Assembly (NCBI RefSeq): GCF_040741455.2
Contig: NZ_CP160328.2
Coordinates: 1,677,701-1,741,700, forward strand
From: Snodgrassella alvi
GTDB taxonomy: Bacteria; Pseudomonadota; Gammaproteobacteria; Burkholderiales; Neisseriaceae
Reading direction: 5' to 3'
Length of the DNA stretch: 64,000 nt
Part shown: positions 50,134-59,143 of the stretch, in pieces
Numbering within the stretch: the first letter of the stretch is position 1
How the letters are laid out: each line of letters begins with the position of its first letter
The notes under the pieces: model-generated
Databases searched by the model: none
What the model was told of the DNA's origin: nothing
Seen by the model: the letters and a program-made list of their open reading frames with translations, nothing else
Program-made: the position numbers and the translations under genes

Positions 50134-50163
50134 TTGTATAAAAGAATCATTATTGATTACAAT
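50134..50163 (+). promoter_or_regulatory. Candidate Fur-controlled promoter of the heme locus
   Basis: TTGTAT (50134-50139) and TACAAT (50158-50163) at 18-base spacing enclose AAGAATCATTATTGATTAC (50142-50160), which resembles a Fur box (repeats of ATNAT type). Fits iron-repressed heme uptake. Confidence 0.5.
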
Positions 50164-50207
50164 GCGCCATCTTTGCATTAATTTTTGTCAAAAGGGGTTA
50201 ACTTTAT

Positions 50208-52436
50208 ATGTGTCGCTCACCCAAGATAATTGCGCTAGCTGTAACCTGTATCGGCTTCCCTGCAGCTGTTTATGCGGAGGGCGAGGCTCATTTGCCCACG
50301 ATTAATGTTGAGGCTAAACGGGCTACTCCCAGTGTGTTTAAGGATACGACCGTTAAGGCTGAAACCATTGAAAAACATGGAGCGGTAGATTTAAAAACGG
50401 CACTGAAAGACATACCCGGAGTGGAGGTACTAGATACGCAGGGTACGCGGCAAGGAAATGACAGTGTGAATATTCGCGGGCTAAGTGGCAACCGGATCAG
50501 TATGACGATTGACGGTATTGATTTGCCTGAAGCGAATGAAATGAAGCATACAGGACAATATGCTATTTTCGGGCGGGGTAATTTTATGGATGTTTCTGCA
50601 CTCAGTAGTGTGGATATCAGTAAAAATGCCCGCGGATTTGGTTTAGGAGGTGCTGTAGCCATGCATACTCTGACACCGGGCGAAATTTTACAGGGTGAGG
50701 ATAAGGGCGGCTATATTGATACTCAGTATAACAGTGTCGATAAATCTACGGCAGTGACAGGAGCCGGTGCGCTGAGAAGTGGCAACTGGCGCGGCATGGT
50801 GTTGGGCACTTATCGCAAAGGTGATGAGGTGGATAACCGTGGTAATGTCGGTGGCCGTGGCGCATTACGTACCAAATCTGACCCAGTTGATCACAATAGC
50901 CGCTATTTCTTGACTAAGCATGAATTTGATATCAATGATAAAAACACCTTGAGTTTTACGGCAGAGTACCTAAACCGCAATCAGTGGACTGATTCTTTAT
51001 CACAGGCGAATAGCTCCTATACAGATGTACGGGGCGTAGATGATAATAAGAAAACTCGATTTTCACTCGGGCATGAATATCACAGTGATAACGGGCTGAT
51101 TCATTCAGGTAAAACGCAGATTTACTGGCAGCAGACTAAAACCGACTCCACTACGCATCGAGATTATGTTAAAGGCTGTACCAGCATGATTCCTGACCAG
51201 AATAATCGCTGTGTATTCGACTTTACCAATAAAGATAAAGTATGGGGGCTGACAAGTGACTGGTCATCACATTTTGATGGCGCTCAGCTGATGCAGGACT
51301 GGCGCTATGGTTTGAATGTGGCTCATCATGAACTGACCAGCGACTGGCAAGGCTATTATGCTCGTTCAAAACCTAATGCAGATAACAAAACCATACGAGC
51401 CAGTATTTATGTAGACGGAGATCTGCAATGGGGTAACCTGATTGTTAGCCCGGGATTATCTGCGTCTTACTATCATATGAAACCCGATTCAAAGGGATTT
51501 GTTACCGGTATCAACAATGAAATTGGTGAATTACGAAAAAAACATCAAAGTGCGCTGACTCCGCGTCTGGGCATTGCTTACCGCTTTGATCCACTATTGG
51601 TACCCTATTTCCAGTATGCTCGTGGCTTTAACGCTCCTTCTTCACAGCAACTGGCTTCTTCATGGAACCCAGGCAGCTATAGCTCATGGGGTAATCCGAA
51701 TCTAAAGGCTGAAACCGCTAATAATTTTGAGCTGGGGTTGCGCGGTAAAAATGATGTGTTTGAATATGGCATTGCGGGATTTGATAATCACTATAAAAAC
51801 TTCATTGATTACGTGAATATCTCTGGACAGGTAAAAATCCCAGCTGATGCAGTATGGAGCCGCCCTGGCAGTACGCAGATGCTAGTATTGCAGGCGCAGA
51901 ACTTTAGTAAAGCGCATATTTATGGTGGTGAGGCTTATGCACGTTGGAAATTTGCTCCAGACTGGAAGGTAAATGGATCATTGGCGTATTCGCGTGGGTC
52001 TATCCGGCAGGAAGGTGTGGATCAACCACTGAATTCGGTAATGCCGGTTAAGCTGAAGCTGGGTCTGGCCTATGATAAGGAAATCTGGGGTGCTAATGTG
52101 GATTTCACTTATGTAGCCAAAAAAGACAATAGCGATATACAAGACGTACCCAAAGGAACAAGCTATTACAACCCATCCAGAAATTATGCATTGGTTGATC
52201 TGGGCGGCTTCTGGAAACCTACTAAGCACTTGAGTTTCCATGCCGGTATAAACAATGTCTTTAATAAGAAATACTGGAACTGGGCAGATATCGCCTACAT
52301 GATGCCAAATGTCAACAGCCAGTCTGGTACTTCCGGTCAGAGTGATGGTAATGCCAGCAAATTGACCAAAGATAATGCAGATTTCTATTCAGCTCCAGGA
52401 CGGACATTTAATGTTGGATTGCGCTACACGTTTTAA
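50208..52436 (+). CDS. hmuR: TonB-dependent heme/hemoglobin receptor
   Basis: 742 residues. Signal peptide cut after VYA, TonB box LPTINVEAK, plug domain to about residue 150 (TALKDIPGVEVLD, VNIRGLSGNRISMTIDG), then a 22-strand barrel ending in the outer-membrane signature YTF. The motifs YARGFNAPSSQQL and GNPNLKAETANNFELG are typical of the TonB-hemoglobin/transferrin/lactoferrin family. It opens the heme uptake locus and is followed 38 bases later by an HmuS-type protein. Ligand (heme or hemoglobin) by context. Confidence 0.9.
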   Translation: MCRSPKIIALAVTCIGFPAAVYAEGEAHLPTINVEAKRATPSVFKDTTVKAETIEKHGAVDLKTALKDIPGVEVLDTQGTRQGNDSVNIRGLSGNRISMTIDGIDLPEANEMKHTGQYAIFGRGNFMDVSALSSVDISKNARGFGLGGAVAMHTLTPGEILQGEDKGGYIDTQYNSVDKSTAVTGAGALRSGNWRGMVLGTYRKGDEVDNRGNVGGRGALRTKSDPVDHNSRYFLTKHEFDINDKNTLSFTAEYLNRNQWTDSLSQANSSYTDVRGVDDNKKTRFSLGHEYHSDNGLIHSGKTQIYWQQTKTDSTTHRDYVKGCTSMIPDQNNRCVFDFTNKDKVWGLTSDWSSHFDGAQLMQDWRYGLNVAHHELTSDWQGYYARSKPNADNKTIRASIYVDGDLQWGNLIVSPGLSASYYHMKPDSKGFVTGINNEIGELRKKHQSALTPRLGIAYRFDPLLVPYFQYARGFNAPSSQQLASSWNPGSYSSWGNPNLKAETANNFELGLRGKNDVFEYGIAGFDNHYKNFIDYVNISGQVKIPADAVWSRPGSTQMLVLQAQNFSKAHIYGGEAYARWKFAPDWKVNGSLAYSRGSIRQEGVDQPLNSVMPVKLKLGLAYDKEIWGANVDFTYVAKKDNSDIQDVPKGTSYYNPSRNYALVDLGGFWKPTKHLSFHAGINNVFNKKYWNWADIAYMMPNVNSQSGTSGQSDGNASKLTKDNADFYSAPGRTFNVGLRYTF

Positions 52437-52474
52437 ATCATTACTACCAATAAAAACTTTGTAAAGGAACGAAC

Positions 52475-53515
52475 ATGAGCTTATGGCAACAATATCAGGA
52501 TAAGAAAGCAACCATCGAGGGAGGCATGTATTTCCCGCGTCAGGCTGCTGCTGATTTGGGTGTAAGTGAAGGTGCTTTAATGGCGGATGCGCCTGATTCA
52601 ATTTATCTGGGTAACCAGATTCGTGAACTGGTACTGAAGCTGGAAACTTTAGGCGAAGTATTGAGCGTGGTGCGTAACGATGCTGCTGTACATGAAAAAA
52701 TCGGCGTATATGAGCATGTTACGCTCACGGCGCGTAGCGGGCTGGCTTTGAATGTGGGTGGTCTGGATTTGCGTTTTTTCCTGCACAACTGGCATCATGC
52801 CCTAGCCACTACTGTGACTATCGGTGACAAAACCATGCGCTCTATTCAGTTTTATGATGAATATGGCATGAATATCGAAAAGGTATTTATGCGGGATGAT
52901 ACTAGATTGGCCGCATGGCAGGCTTTGATTGATGAATTTAAAACCAGTGGTAAGCCCGAATTTTTACCTGCACCAGAAGTGAATGTTACCGTACCTGAAC
53001 CGTTATCTCCAGAACGGGAGCAGGCTTTTCAGGAGCGCTGGAATGAACTGAAAGATGTCCATCATTTTGGCGGTTTACTGGAAACATTCAAAATAGACCG
53101 GCAACAGTCTTATCGTCATGCGCCAGCCGGATGTACTAAACTGGTTGATCGCAGTGTCTGGGAACAGGTTCTGAATCATGTGCAGGCCAGTAAACAGGAA
53201 ATTATGATTTTTGTTGGTAACCGTGGACTGGTACAAATTCAGACCGGTAAATTGCATAATGTGGTGCGTTCACATGGGTATCTGAATGTACTGGATGCTA
53301 AAGTACCGGAAGAAGGTTTTGATTTACATCTGCGTGATACAGATATTGTGGAAACATGGGTAGTGCGTCGCCCGATTAGTGAAGGTTATGTAACCTGCAT
53401 TGAAGGTTTCGATAAAAATCGTCAGACAGTGGTACAGATTTTCGGCCGCCGCGAAGAGGGTAATGATGAAATGCAATCTTGGCATCAGCTTATGGATAGT
53501 TTGCTAGCTGGCTAA
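52475..53515 (+). CDS. hmuS: HmuS/ChuS-type heme-handling protein
   Basis: 346 residues with the duplicated HemS fold: N-terminal MSLWQQYQDKKAT, first repeat VLSVVRNDAAVHEKIGVYEHV, second repeat VDRSVWEQVLNHVQASKQEI and LVQIQTGKLHNVVRSHGYLN. Such proteins bind heme in the cytoplasm and some degrade it to free iron. Between the receptor and the HmuTUV transporter, as in most heme loci. Confidence 0.92.
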   Translation: MSLWQQYQDKKATIEGGMYFPRQAAADLGVSEGALMADAPDSIYLGNQIRELVLKLETLGEVLSVVRNDAAVHEKIGVYEHVTLTARSGLALNVGGLDLRFFLHNWHHALATTVTIGDKTMRSIQFYDEYGMNIEKVFMRDDTRLAAWQALIDEFKTSGKPEFLPAPEVNVTVPEPLSPEREQAFQERWNELKDVHHFGGLLETFKIDRQQSYRHAPAGCTKLVDRSVWEQVLNHVQASKQEIMIFVGNRGLVQIQTGKLHNVVRSHGYLNVLDAKVPEEGFDLHLRDTDIVETWVVRRPISEGYVTCIEGFDKNRQTVVQIFGRREEGNDEMQSWHQLMDSLLAG

Positions 53516-53618
53516 TAAATTGCTCGGGCAGGCAGACATTAAATATGAGTATGAATCAATCCATATACAGAAATAAGTTTACCTGCCCATGTACTGCTTG
53601 TAATCAGAAGGGTAAATC

Positions 53619-54407
53619 ATGAAAAAATTACTGTTGGCAGCGGCAATGTGCGCTGCTTTTCCGTTTGCATTTGCTGCCCGTATAGTGACATTGACCCCGG
53701 ACGTAGCCGATGTTGTGGTTGAATTGGGCGGAGCTAAGGAAATAGTTGGCAGAGAAATGGCCTCAACTAATCCGGTCTTAAAAAATGTACCTAGTATCGG
53801 TTTGTTTCACGGGTTGAGCGTGGAGCCAATTGCGGCTAAAAAACCTACACTCGTTCTGGGTTCATGGATGGCACAGCCCGCCAGTATTTATGCCAATTTA
53901 AATCGAGTAGGGGTTAAAGCAATCAATGTTGCGCCCAAAGATGATTTAAACGGCTATGCTGCTGGTATTCGGCAGATTGGCCAACTGATTGGAAAAAACA
54001 AAGAAGCTAACGCTTTGGCTGACCGCTGGCTGAGTCAGGTAAAGCAGATGCCAAAAACCGGTAAACGCTATCTGATAAGCTACGACGGACGCTTTGTATC
54101 CGGACGTAATACCGCAGCAGATGAGCTGATTAAAAGAGCTGGCGGAGTGAATGCAGCAGCGGCGATTGAAGGTATGAAGCCGATGTCGAGAGAGGCTTGG
54201 CTAGCAGCAAAACCGGATATTATTTTGATTGCAGACCGTAATCAGAAACTGGTTGGTGGAGTACAGGGATTGACCAAACGGCCGGAAATTGCAGCTTCTC
54301 CCGCAGCTAAAAAGCAGAAAATCTTTTTCCTGCCCTCTAATGATCTTTTTCGTTACGGTCTGAATACGCCGCAAGTGATTCCTAAACTTTATCAACTGGC
54401 ACAATAA
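53619..54407 (+). CDS. hmuT: Heme ABC transporter, periplasmic binding protein
   Basis: 262 residues with signal peptide (MKKLLLAAAMCAAFPFAFAA). Cluster-A type class III binding protein: RIVTLTPDVADVVVELGGAK, LAAKPDIILIADRN and a C-terminal lobe joined by a helix. Binds heme in the periplasm for HmuUV. Stops 2 bases before hmuU. Confidence 0.92.
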   Translation: MKKLLLAAAMCAAFPFAFAARIVTLTPDVADVVVELGGAKEIVGREMASTNPVLKNVPSIGLFHGLSVEPIAAKKPTLVLGSWMAQPASIYANLNRVGVKAINVAPKDDLNGYAAGIRQIGQLIGKNKEANALADRWLSQVKQMPKTGKRYLISYDGRFVSGRNTAADELIKRAGGVNAAAAIEGMKPMSREAWLAAKPDIILIADRNQKLVGGVQGLTKRPEIAASPAAKKQKIFFLPSNDLFRYGLNTPQVIPKLYQLAQ

Positions 54408-54409
54408 TT

Positions 54410-55411
54410 ATGATGCAAGTGCAGCAAACGGCCAGCACACCTGAATCAATGATTGTCAGGGATGTGTTCTGGCCTAAATTAGTTTGGTTTATCACTGCTG
54501 TGACATTCAGCCTGCTACTGAGCTGGTTTTGCCTCGGGCTAGGCATGGGCGGCTGGCAATGGCCACAGTCTCTGGATGAAACCACCCTTGGTATCCGGCT
54601 GCCGCGGGTTCTGGTGGCGCTGATTGTAGGTGCCGCATTGTCTGCTTCCGGCGCAGCATTACAGGCCTTATTTGATAATCCGCTGGCAGATCCAAGTCTG
54701 ATTGGTACTTCAGGCGGTGCCGCACTCGGGGTAATAGCCGTGTTGGCTTTTGGTTGGGGTGCGGTAACGGTACCTTTAGCGGCTTTTATCGGTGCACTTT
54801 TGGTATGCTTGCTGATACTGACGGTACATCGTCTGCTAGGTGGCGGTATGCTGGGTTTGCTGGTAATGGGTTTTGTAATCAGTGCTTTTTGTGGCGCACT
54901 GGTGAGCCTAATTTTGTTTATGTCGGATGATATGGTGCTACGTAGTGCTACTAACTGGCTGGCCGGCAGTTTGGCTGAATCAGGATTTACTTCACCTTGG
55001 TATGCGCTGGCAGTGATGGTGCTGGGTTTGGGCTTACTGGTGGTGGTCGGGCGCCGGCTGGATATTTTAATGCTGGGCGAAGAAACTGCTATTAGTATGG
55101 GTGTGGCGGTAGGCAGTACCCGTATGTGGACTGTGGTCGGCGCTGCACTACTAACAGGTGCCGCAGTCTCACTGGCTGGTATTATTGGTTTTCTGGGTAT
55201 GATGGTGCCAAATGTAGTGGCCCGCAGCCGCGGTGGCAGTAGGCGTCGGATTATGGTGTTGTCAGCCTGGTTGGGTGCCATATTTTTATTATTGGTAGAC
55301 AGTGTCGCTCGATGGCTAAGTTATCCGGTGGATTTACCAGTAGGTATTGTGATTGCTTTACTGGGCGGACCGTTTTTCCTGTGGCTGTTTTTACAGCCGT
55401 TACGGCGTTAG
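54410..55411 (+). CDS. hmuU: Heme ABC transporter permease
   Basis: 333 residues, FecCD/BtuC type with about ten membrane helices. RLPRVLVALIVGAALSASGA, NPLADPSLIGTSGGA and IGFLGMMVPNVVAR are the conserved segments. Inner-membrane channel for heme. Starts 2 bases after hmuT. Confidence 0.95.
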   Translation: MMQVQQTASTPESMIVRDVFWPKLVWFITAVTFSLLLSWFCLGLGMGGWQWPQSLDETTLGIRLPRVLVALIVGAALSASGAALQALFDNPLADPSLIGTSGGAALGVIAVLAFGWGAVTVPLAAFIGALLVCLLILTVHRLLGGGMLGLLVMGFVISAFCGALVSLILFMSDDMVLRSATNWLAGSLAESGFTSPWYALAVMVLGLGLLVVVGRRLDILMLGEETAISMGVAVGSTRMWTVVGAALLTGAAVSLAGIIGFLGMMVPNVVARSRGGSRRRIMVLSAWLGAIFLLLVDSVARWLSYPVDLPVGIVIALLGGPFFLWLFLQPLRR

Positions 55412-55420
55412 GAACAAAAT

Positions 55421-56191
55421 ATGGAAAATTTGTTTACTGTGCGTAATGTGCAGGTGCAGCCACGCGGCCGCTGCATTTTATCAGTGCCACATCTGGATAT
55501 TCCGGCAAATCGACATACCAGCATTATTGGGCCAAATGGTGCAGGTAAATCTACATTGCTGCGCGCATTGTTAGGTTTGCATGGAGCAGGAGTAACTGTA
55601 CACGGTGAATCCGTAAGCAGTTATTTAAAACGTGGCCAGATTGCATGGGTAGGTCAGCATGGACAATATAGTTTACCGCTGACGGTTACAGAATATGTTC
55701 AGCTTGGTTGTTATCCACACAGTGGCTGGTTTAAAAAAGCTCAGGCACCGGTTGAAAAATTACATCATTTGCTAGAGGTATTCGATTTGCGGGCACTGGC
55801 ACAGCAACGGATTGGCAGCTTGTCTGGCGGTGAACAGCAGCGTGCCAATGTGGTACGAGCATTACTACAAAATGCACCTGTATTATTACTAGATGAACCG
55901 TGTAATCATCTGGATATTCGTCATCAGCACCGTTTAATGCATTATCTGCGCGAGCATCATGCCGATTTTTCGGTGGTAATGGTGTTGCACGATCTGACGA
56001 TGGCTGCAAATCATTCAGACTATATTGTGCTGATGAATGAAGGCCAGATAGTGGTTTCAGGTACACCTGAAAATGTGATGCAGTCCGATATACTCAGTGA
56101 GGTGTATCAATGGCCTATCCGCCGCATCGAAGAAGAAGGGAAAATGTTTTTCCGTATGGCACATCATCCGGTGCAATCAGCCGCTGCCTGA
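55421..56191 (+). CDS. hmuV: Heme ABC transporter ATPase
   Basis: 256 residues. Walker A GPNGAGKST, signature LSGGEQQRANVVRAL, Walker B LLLDEPCNHLD, and H-loop HDLT. Energises HmuU. Last gene of the heme locus. It starts 9 bases after hmuU; no clear terminator behind it except possibly the hairpin at 56281. Confidence 0.95.
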   Translation: MENLFTVRNVQVQPRGRCILSVPHLDIPANRHTSIIGPNGAGKSTLLRALLGLHGAGVTVHGESVSSYLKRGQIAWVGQHGQYSLPLTVTEYVQLGCYPHSGWFKKAQAPVEKLHHLLEVFDLRALAQQRIGSLSGGEQQRANVVRALLQNAPVLLLDEPCNHLDIRHQHRLMHYLREHHADFSVVMVLHDLTMAANHSDYIVLMNEGQIVVSGTPENVMQSDILSEVYQWPIRRIEEEGKMFFRMAHHPVQSAAA

Positions 56192-56751
56192 GAACAATAA
56201 ATCTTATTTTTACTCTTTTAGAAACAGAAAATTAAATCATGCTCTGAACTGCTTGATTACATAAAGGTTGCTTTTGGTTTGGAAAAAATTTTTTAAATCA
56301 TATGTTTGATAAATTTTTTCCAGGCAAAGCTTACGCTTATTTCATATCATTAAAAAAGATGTGTTTTATAACTTCTGTTTAAGAAAAGGGATAGATATTG
56401 ATATGGAAAAATCCATAGAAGGTTATGAACAGCTTCAGCTAGGATGAATACAATCAATATGATTTTGAAATGATTTTCTAAAAAAGCATATTAAATATAA
56501 ATGCTGTTTGTCTAACTGCTTGAATCTTTTGAGTGAAAAAATTTATTTGATTTGGATTAAAAGAGTTTTGAAATAGCTATAATTTAAAAAATTATATATA
56601 TTATTCATTTGATTAATTTTTAAGGTTGGTGTATTAACCTAAGGTGGTTTTGCCGTAGATAATACATTTATCACGTACTGATGAAAGTGTAAAGAAATTC
56701 CGGTATAGTGTATGACACGAATATCTATTTATATTGAATCAGGAATATTAT
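56192..56751. other. AT-rich intergenic region
   Basis: 560 bases without a gene. Contains the inverted repeat listed at 56281-56321 and the promoter of the amino-acid transporter. Confidence 0.4.
56281..56321. repeat. Perfect inverted repeat, 11 bp arms
   Basis: GGAAAAAATTT (56281-56291) and AAATTTTTTCC (56311-56321) with a 19-base loop, in which ATCA/TGAT can pair further. It is 90 bases behind hmuV; may be its transcript end, but the stem is A/T-only apart from its base. Confidence 0.6.
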
Positions 56752-57552
56752 ATGCACAACGCCATGCGTAAATTTTTACTGGGCTCTGTGGTTGCGGTGG
56801 CGCTTGCTGCCTGTGGCGGAGAATCCGCTTCCGGTACAGCTTCTGACTCAACTGAGCACAATGGTAAAACAGTGGTTATGGGACTGGATGATAGCTTTCC
56901 GCCTATGGGTTTTCGTAACGAAAAAAATGAGCTGGTGGGTTTTGACATTGATATGGCACGTGAAGCAGCCAAACGTGCCGGTCTGACTGTAGAGCTGAAA
57001 CCGATTGACTGGAGTGCCAAAGAATCTGAGCTCAATAGTAAGCGTGTAGATATGTTATGGAATGGGTTGACTATTACTCCACAGCGGCAGCAGCAGTTAT
57101 TATTGTCTAAGCCGTATATGGATAATCATCAGATTATTGTGGTTCGTCCTGATGGTGGTATTAATACCAAAGCTGATCTGGCCGGCAAAATTGTTGGCGT
57201 ACAGGACGGCAGCAGTGCGGTTGACGCTGTGGAAGCAGAACCGAATGTGGCCAAATCATTCAAAGAATTGAAAAAATATGCGGATAATGTGACAGCTTTA
57301 ATGGATGTTTCAGCCAAAAGAGTAGATGCTTTGGTGGTGGATGAAGTGGTTGGCCGTTATTATGTATCCAAAAAGCCTAATGAATACAAAGTGCTGAGTG
57401 ATAACTTTGGCACAGAGCAATACGCAGTGGCTTTCCGAAAAAATGATCAGGCATTGGAACAGAAAATTCAGAGTGCCTTGGATAGTATGAAAGTCGATGG
57501 TACATCTGCTAAAATTGCAACTAAATGGTTCGGTAAAGACATCGTCAAATAA
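56752..57552 (+). CDS. Polar amino-acid ABC transporter, substrate-binding lipoprotein
   Basis: 266 residues from MHNAMRKFLLG; the frame opens six codons earlier with a TTG. Lipoprotein signal with lipobox LAAC. SBP_bac_3 fold: VVMGLDDSFPPMGFRNE, GFDIDMAREAAKRAG, MLWNGLTITPQR and DALVVDEVVGRYYV. Binds a polar amino acid, cystine-, Arg- or Gln-like. First gene of a three-gene transporter operon. Confidence 0.92.
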   Translation: MHNAMRKFLLGSVVAVALAACGGESASGTASDSTEHNGKTVVMGLDDSFPPMGFRNEKNELVGFDIDMAREAAKRAGLTVELKPIDWSAKESELNSKRVDMLWNGLTITPQRQQQLLLSKPYMDNHQIIVVRPDGGINTKADLAGKIVGVQDGSSAVDAVEAEPNVAKSFKELKKYADNVTALMDVSAKRVDALVVDEVVGRYYVSKKPNEYKVLSDNFGTEQYAVAFRKNDQALEQKIQSALDSMKVDGTSAKIATKWFGKDIVK

Positions 57553-57574
57553 ATGTTGTCTTTGCCTTGGAATC

Positions 57575-57609
57575 AACGCTGCCTGAATAGAGTTTGTTCA
57601 GGCAGCGTT
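57575..57609 (+). repeat. DUS-like inverted repeat between binding protein and permease genes
   Basis: Perfect 13-bp inverted repeat AACGCTGCCTGAA / TTCAGGCAGCGTT, 9-base loop. The core GCTGCCTGAA equals the core of one published neisserial DNA-uptake-sequence dialect. As a hairpin in the operon gap it may attenuate downstream genes so that more binding protein is made. Confidence 0.75.
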
Positions 57610-57631
57610 ATTGTTGTTTTAAGGAATACAC

Positions 57632-58276
57632 ATGAACTATGTGTTCAATATGTTGCCTGAATTATGGACTGGGGCAAAAATTACCCTGAGTCTGTTTGCT
57701 ATTACCCTGTTGCTGTCTATTCCATTGGGGCTGGTATTGGCGCTATTGCGCTTATCCGGTGTCAAGGTGCTGGATTACCTTGTTAATTTTTACATCTGGG
57801 TGATGCGTGGCACGCCGTTGATGTTGCAAATCTTCTTTATTTATTTTGCTCTGCCGGCTGTCAATATTTTACTGCCTGCCTACACCACTGCGATTGTTGC
57901 ATTTGTGCTGAACTATGCAGCCTATTTTGCCGAGATTTTCCGTGCCGGTATTCAGGGTGTAGGTAAAGGGCAGTATGAGGCGGCAAAAACATTGGGTATG
58001 AGTTATGGCCAGACCATGCGCCGCATTGTGTTGCCTCAGATGTGGAAAAAAATCTTACCGCCACTGAGTAATGAAACCATTACGTTGGTTAAGGATACTT
58101 CGCTGGTGTATGTGTTGGCATTACAGGATGTAATGCGGGTTACTTATCAGCTGGTACAGCGTGAATTTAATCTGATGCCGTTTTTTGTAGCGGCTGCATT
58201 CTATCTGATTATGACCCTGATTCTGACCTGGGGATTCCAGAAAGCGGAGAAACGCTATGCACGCTACGATGACTGA
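57632..58276 (+). CDS. Polar amino-acid ABC transporter permease
   Basis: 214 residues, HisM/GlnP type with five membrane helices. The EAA loop is [23 protein letters not shown]. Signature [17 protein letters not shown] in the third helix. Overlaps the ATPase gene by 20 bases. Confidence 0.94.
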   Translation: MNYVFNMLPELWTGAKITLSLFAITLLLSIPLGLVLALLRLSGVKVLDYLVNFYIWVMRGTPLMLQIFFIYFALPAVNILLPAYTTAIVAFVLNYAAYFAEIFRAGIQGVGKGQYEAAKTLGMSYGQTMRRIVLPQMWKKILPPLSNETITLVKDTSLVYVLALQDVMRVTYQLVQREFNLMPFFVAAAFYLIMTLILTWGFQKAEKRYARYDD

Positions 58277-59036
58277 TTTGATGATAGACGCGCGAGGCAT
58301 CTATAAAGCCTTTGGAAATGTAGAAGTGCTTAAAGGTGTGGATATACAGGTGGCACGTTCAGAAGTGGTGGCTATCATCGGTTCTTCTGGTTCGGGTAAA
58401 TCTACTTTGCTTAGATGTCTGAATTATCTGGAAAAAATAGATGCTGGTAGCATTGCTATTGAAAATGATTTTCTGGTACAGAATAATATTCACAACCGTG
58501 CTCATTATGCGCCTGAACGTACAATAAAAAATATCTGTGCCCGTATGGGAATGGTGTTTCAGCAGTTTAATCTTTTTCCACACATGACGGTGTTACAGAA
58601 CGTGATTGAAGCACCGGTTACGGTGAAAAAATTGAAACGTGACGAAATTGTGCCATTGGCACAAGAACTGTTACGTAAAGTAGGTTTAGAAAACAAACAG
58701 GATTGTTATCCGTCACAGTTATCGGGTGGGCAAAAACAGCGTGTGGCCATTGCCCGTGCACTGGCGATGCAGCCACAAATTATGCTGTTTGATGAGCCAA
58801 CCTCTGCGCTTGATCCTGAATTAACCGGTGAAGTTTTAAAAACCATGCAGCAGCTGGCTGAAGACAAAATGACTATGGTGGTGGTCACCCATGAAATGGG
58901 TTTTGCGCGTGAAGTAGCTAACCAAGTGCTGTTTATGGACAAAGGTGTAATTGTAGAGTCTGGTGAAGCCAGCAGTTTTTTCGCTAATCCCCAACATGCA
59001 AGGACACAGGCGTTTTTAAGCTCGATGTTGAAATAA
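58257..59036 (+). CDS. Polar amino-acid ABC transporter ATPase
   Basis: 259 residues. Walker [11 protein letters not shown]-loop, signature [15 protein letters not shown], Walker [16 protein letters not shown]-loop THEM. It may start at the second or third Met. Energises the permease encoded just before it. Confidence 0.95.
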   Translation: MHATMTDLMIDARGIYKAFGNVEVLKGVDIQVARSEVVAIIGSSGSGKSTLLRCLNYLEKIDAGSIAIENDFLVQNNIHNRAHYAPERTIKNICARMGMVFQQFNLFPHMTVLQNVIEAPVTVKKLKRDEIVPLAQELLRKVGLENKQDCYPSQLSGGQKQRVAIARALAMQPQIMLFDEPTSALDPELTGEVLKTMQQLAEDKMTMVVVTHEMGFAREVANQVLFMDKGVIVESGEASSFFANPQHARTQAFLSSMLK

Positions 59037-59061
59037 TTACGCGTTAAATCTGGTGTGTATG

Positions 59062-59103
59062 AGAGGTGTTAAATTTTTGCGAGTGTATCTAACATCTCTT
59101 TAG
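59062..59103 (+). terminator. Probable terminator of the amino-acid transporter operon
   Basis: 10-bp stem AGAGGTGTTA (59062-59071) with TAACATCTCT (59090-59099), one G-U pair, 18-base loop, short T run. Confidence 0.55.
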
Positions 59104-59143
59104 TTTAAATTATCTGCTTGATTATTTGTTTTCATGCATAAAA

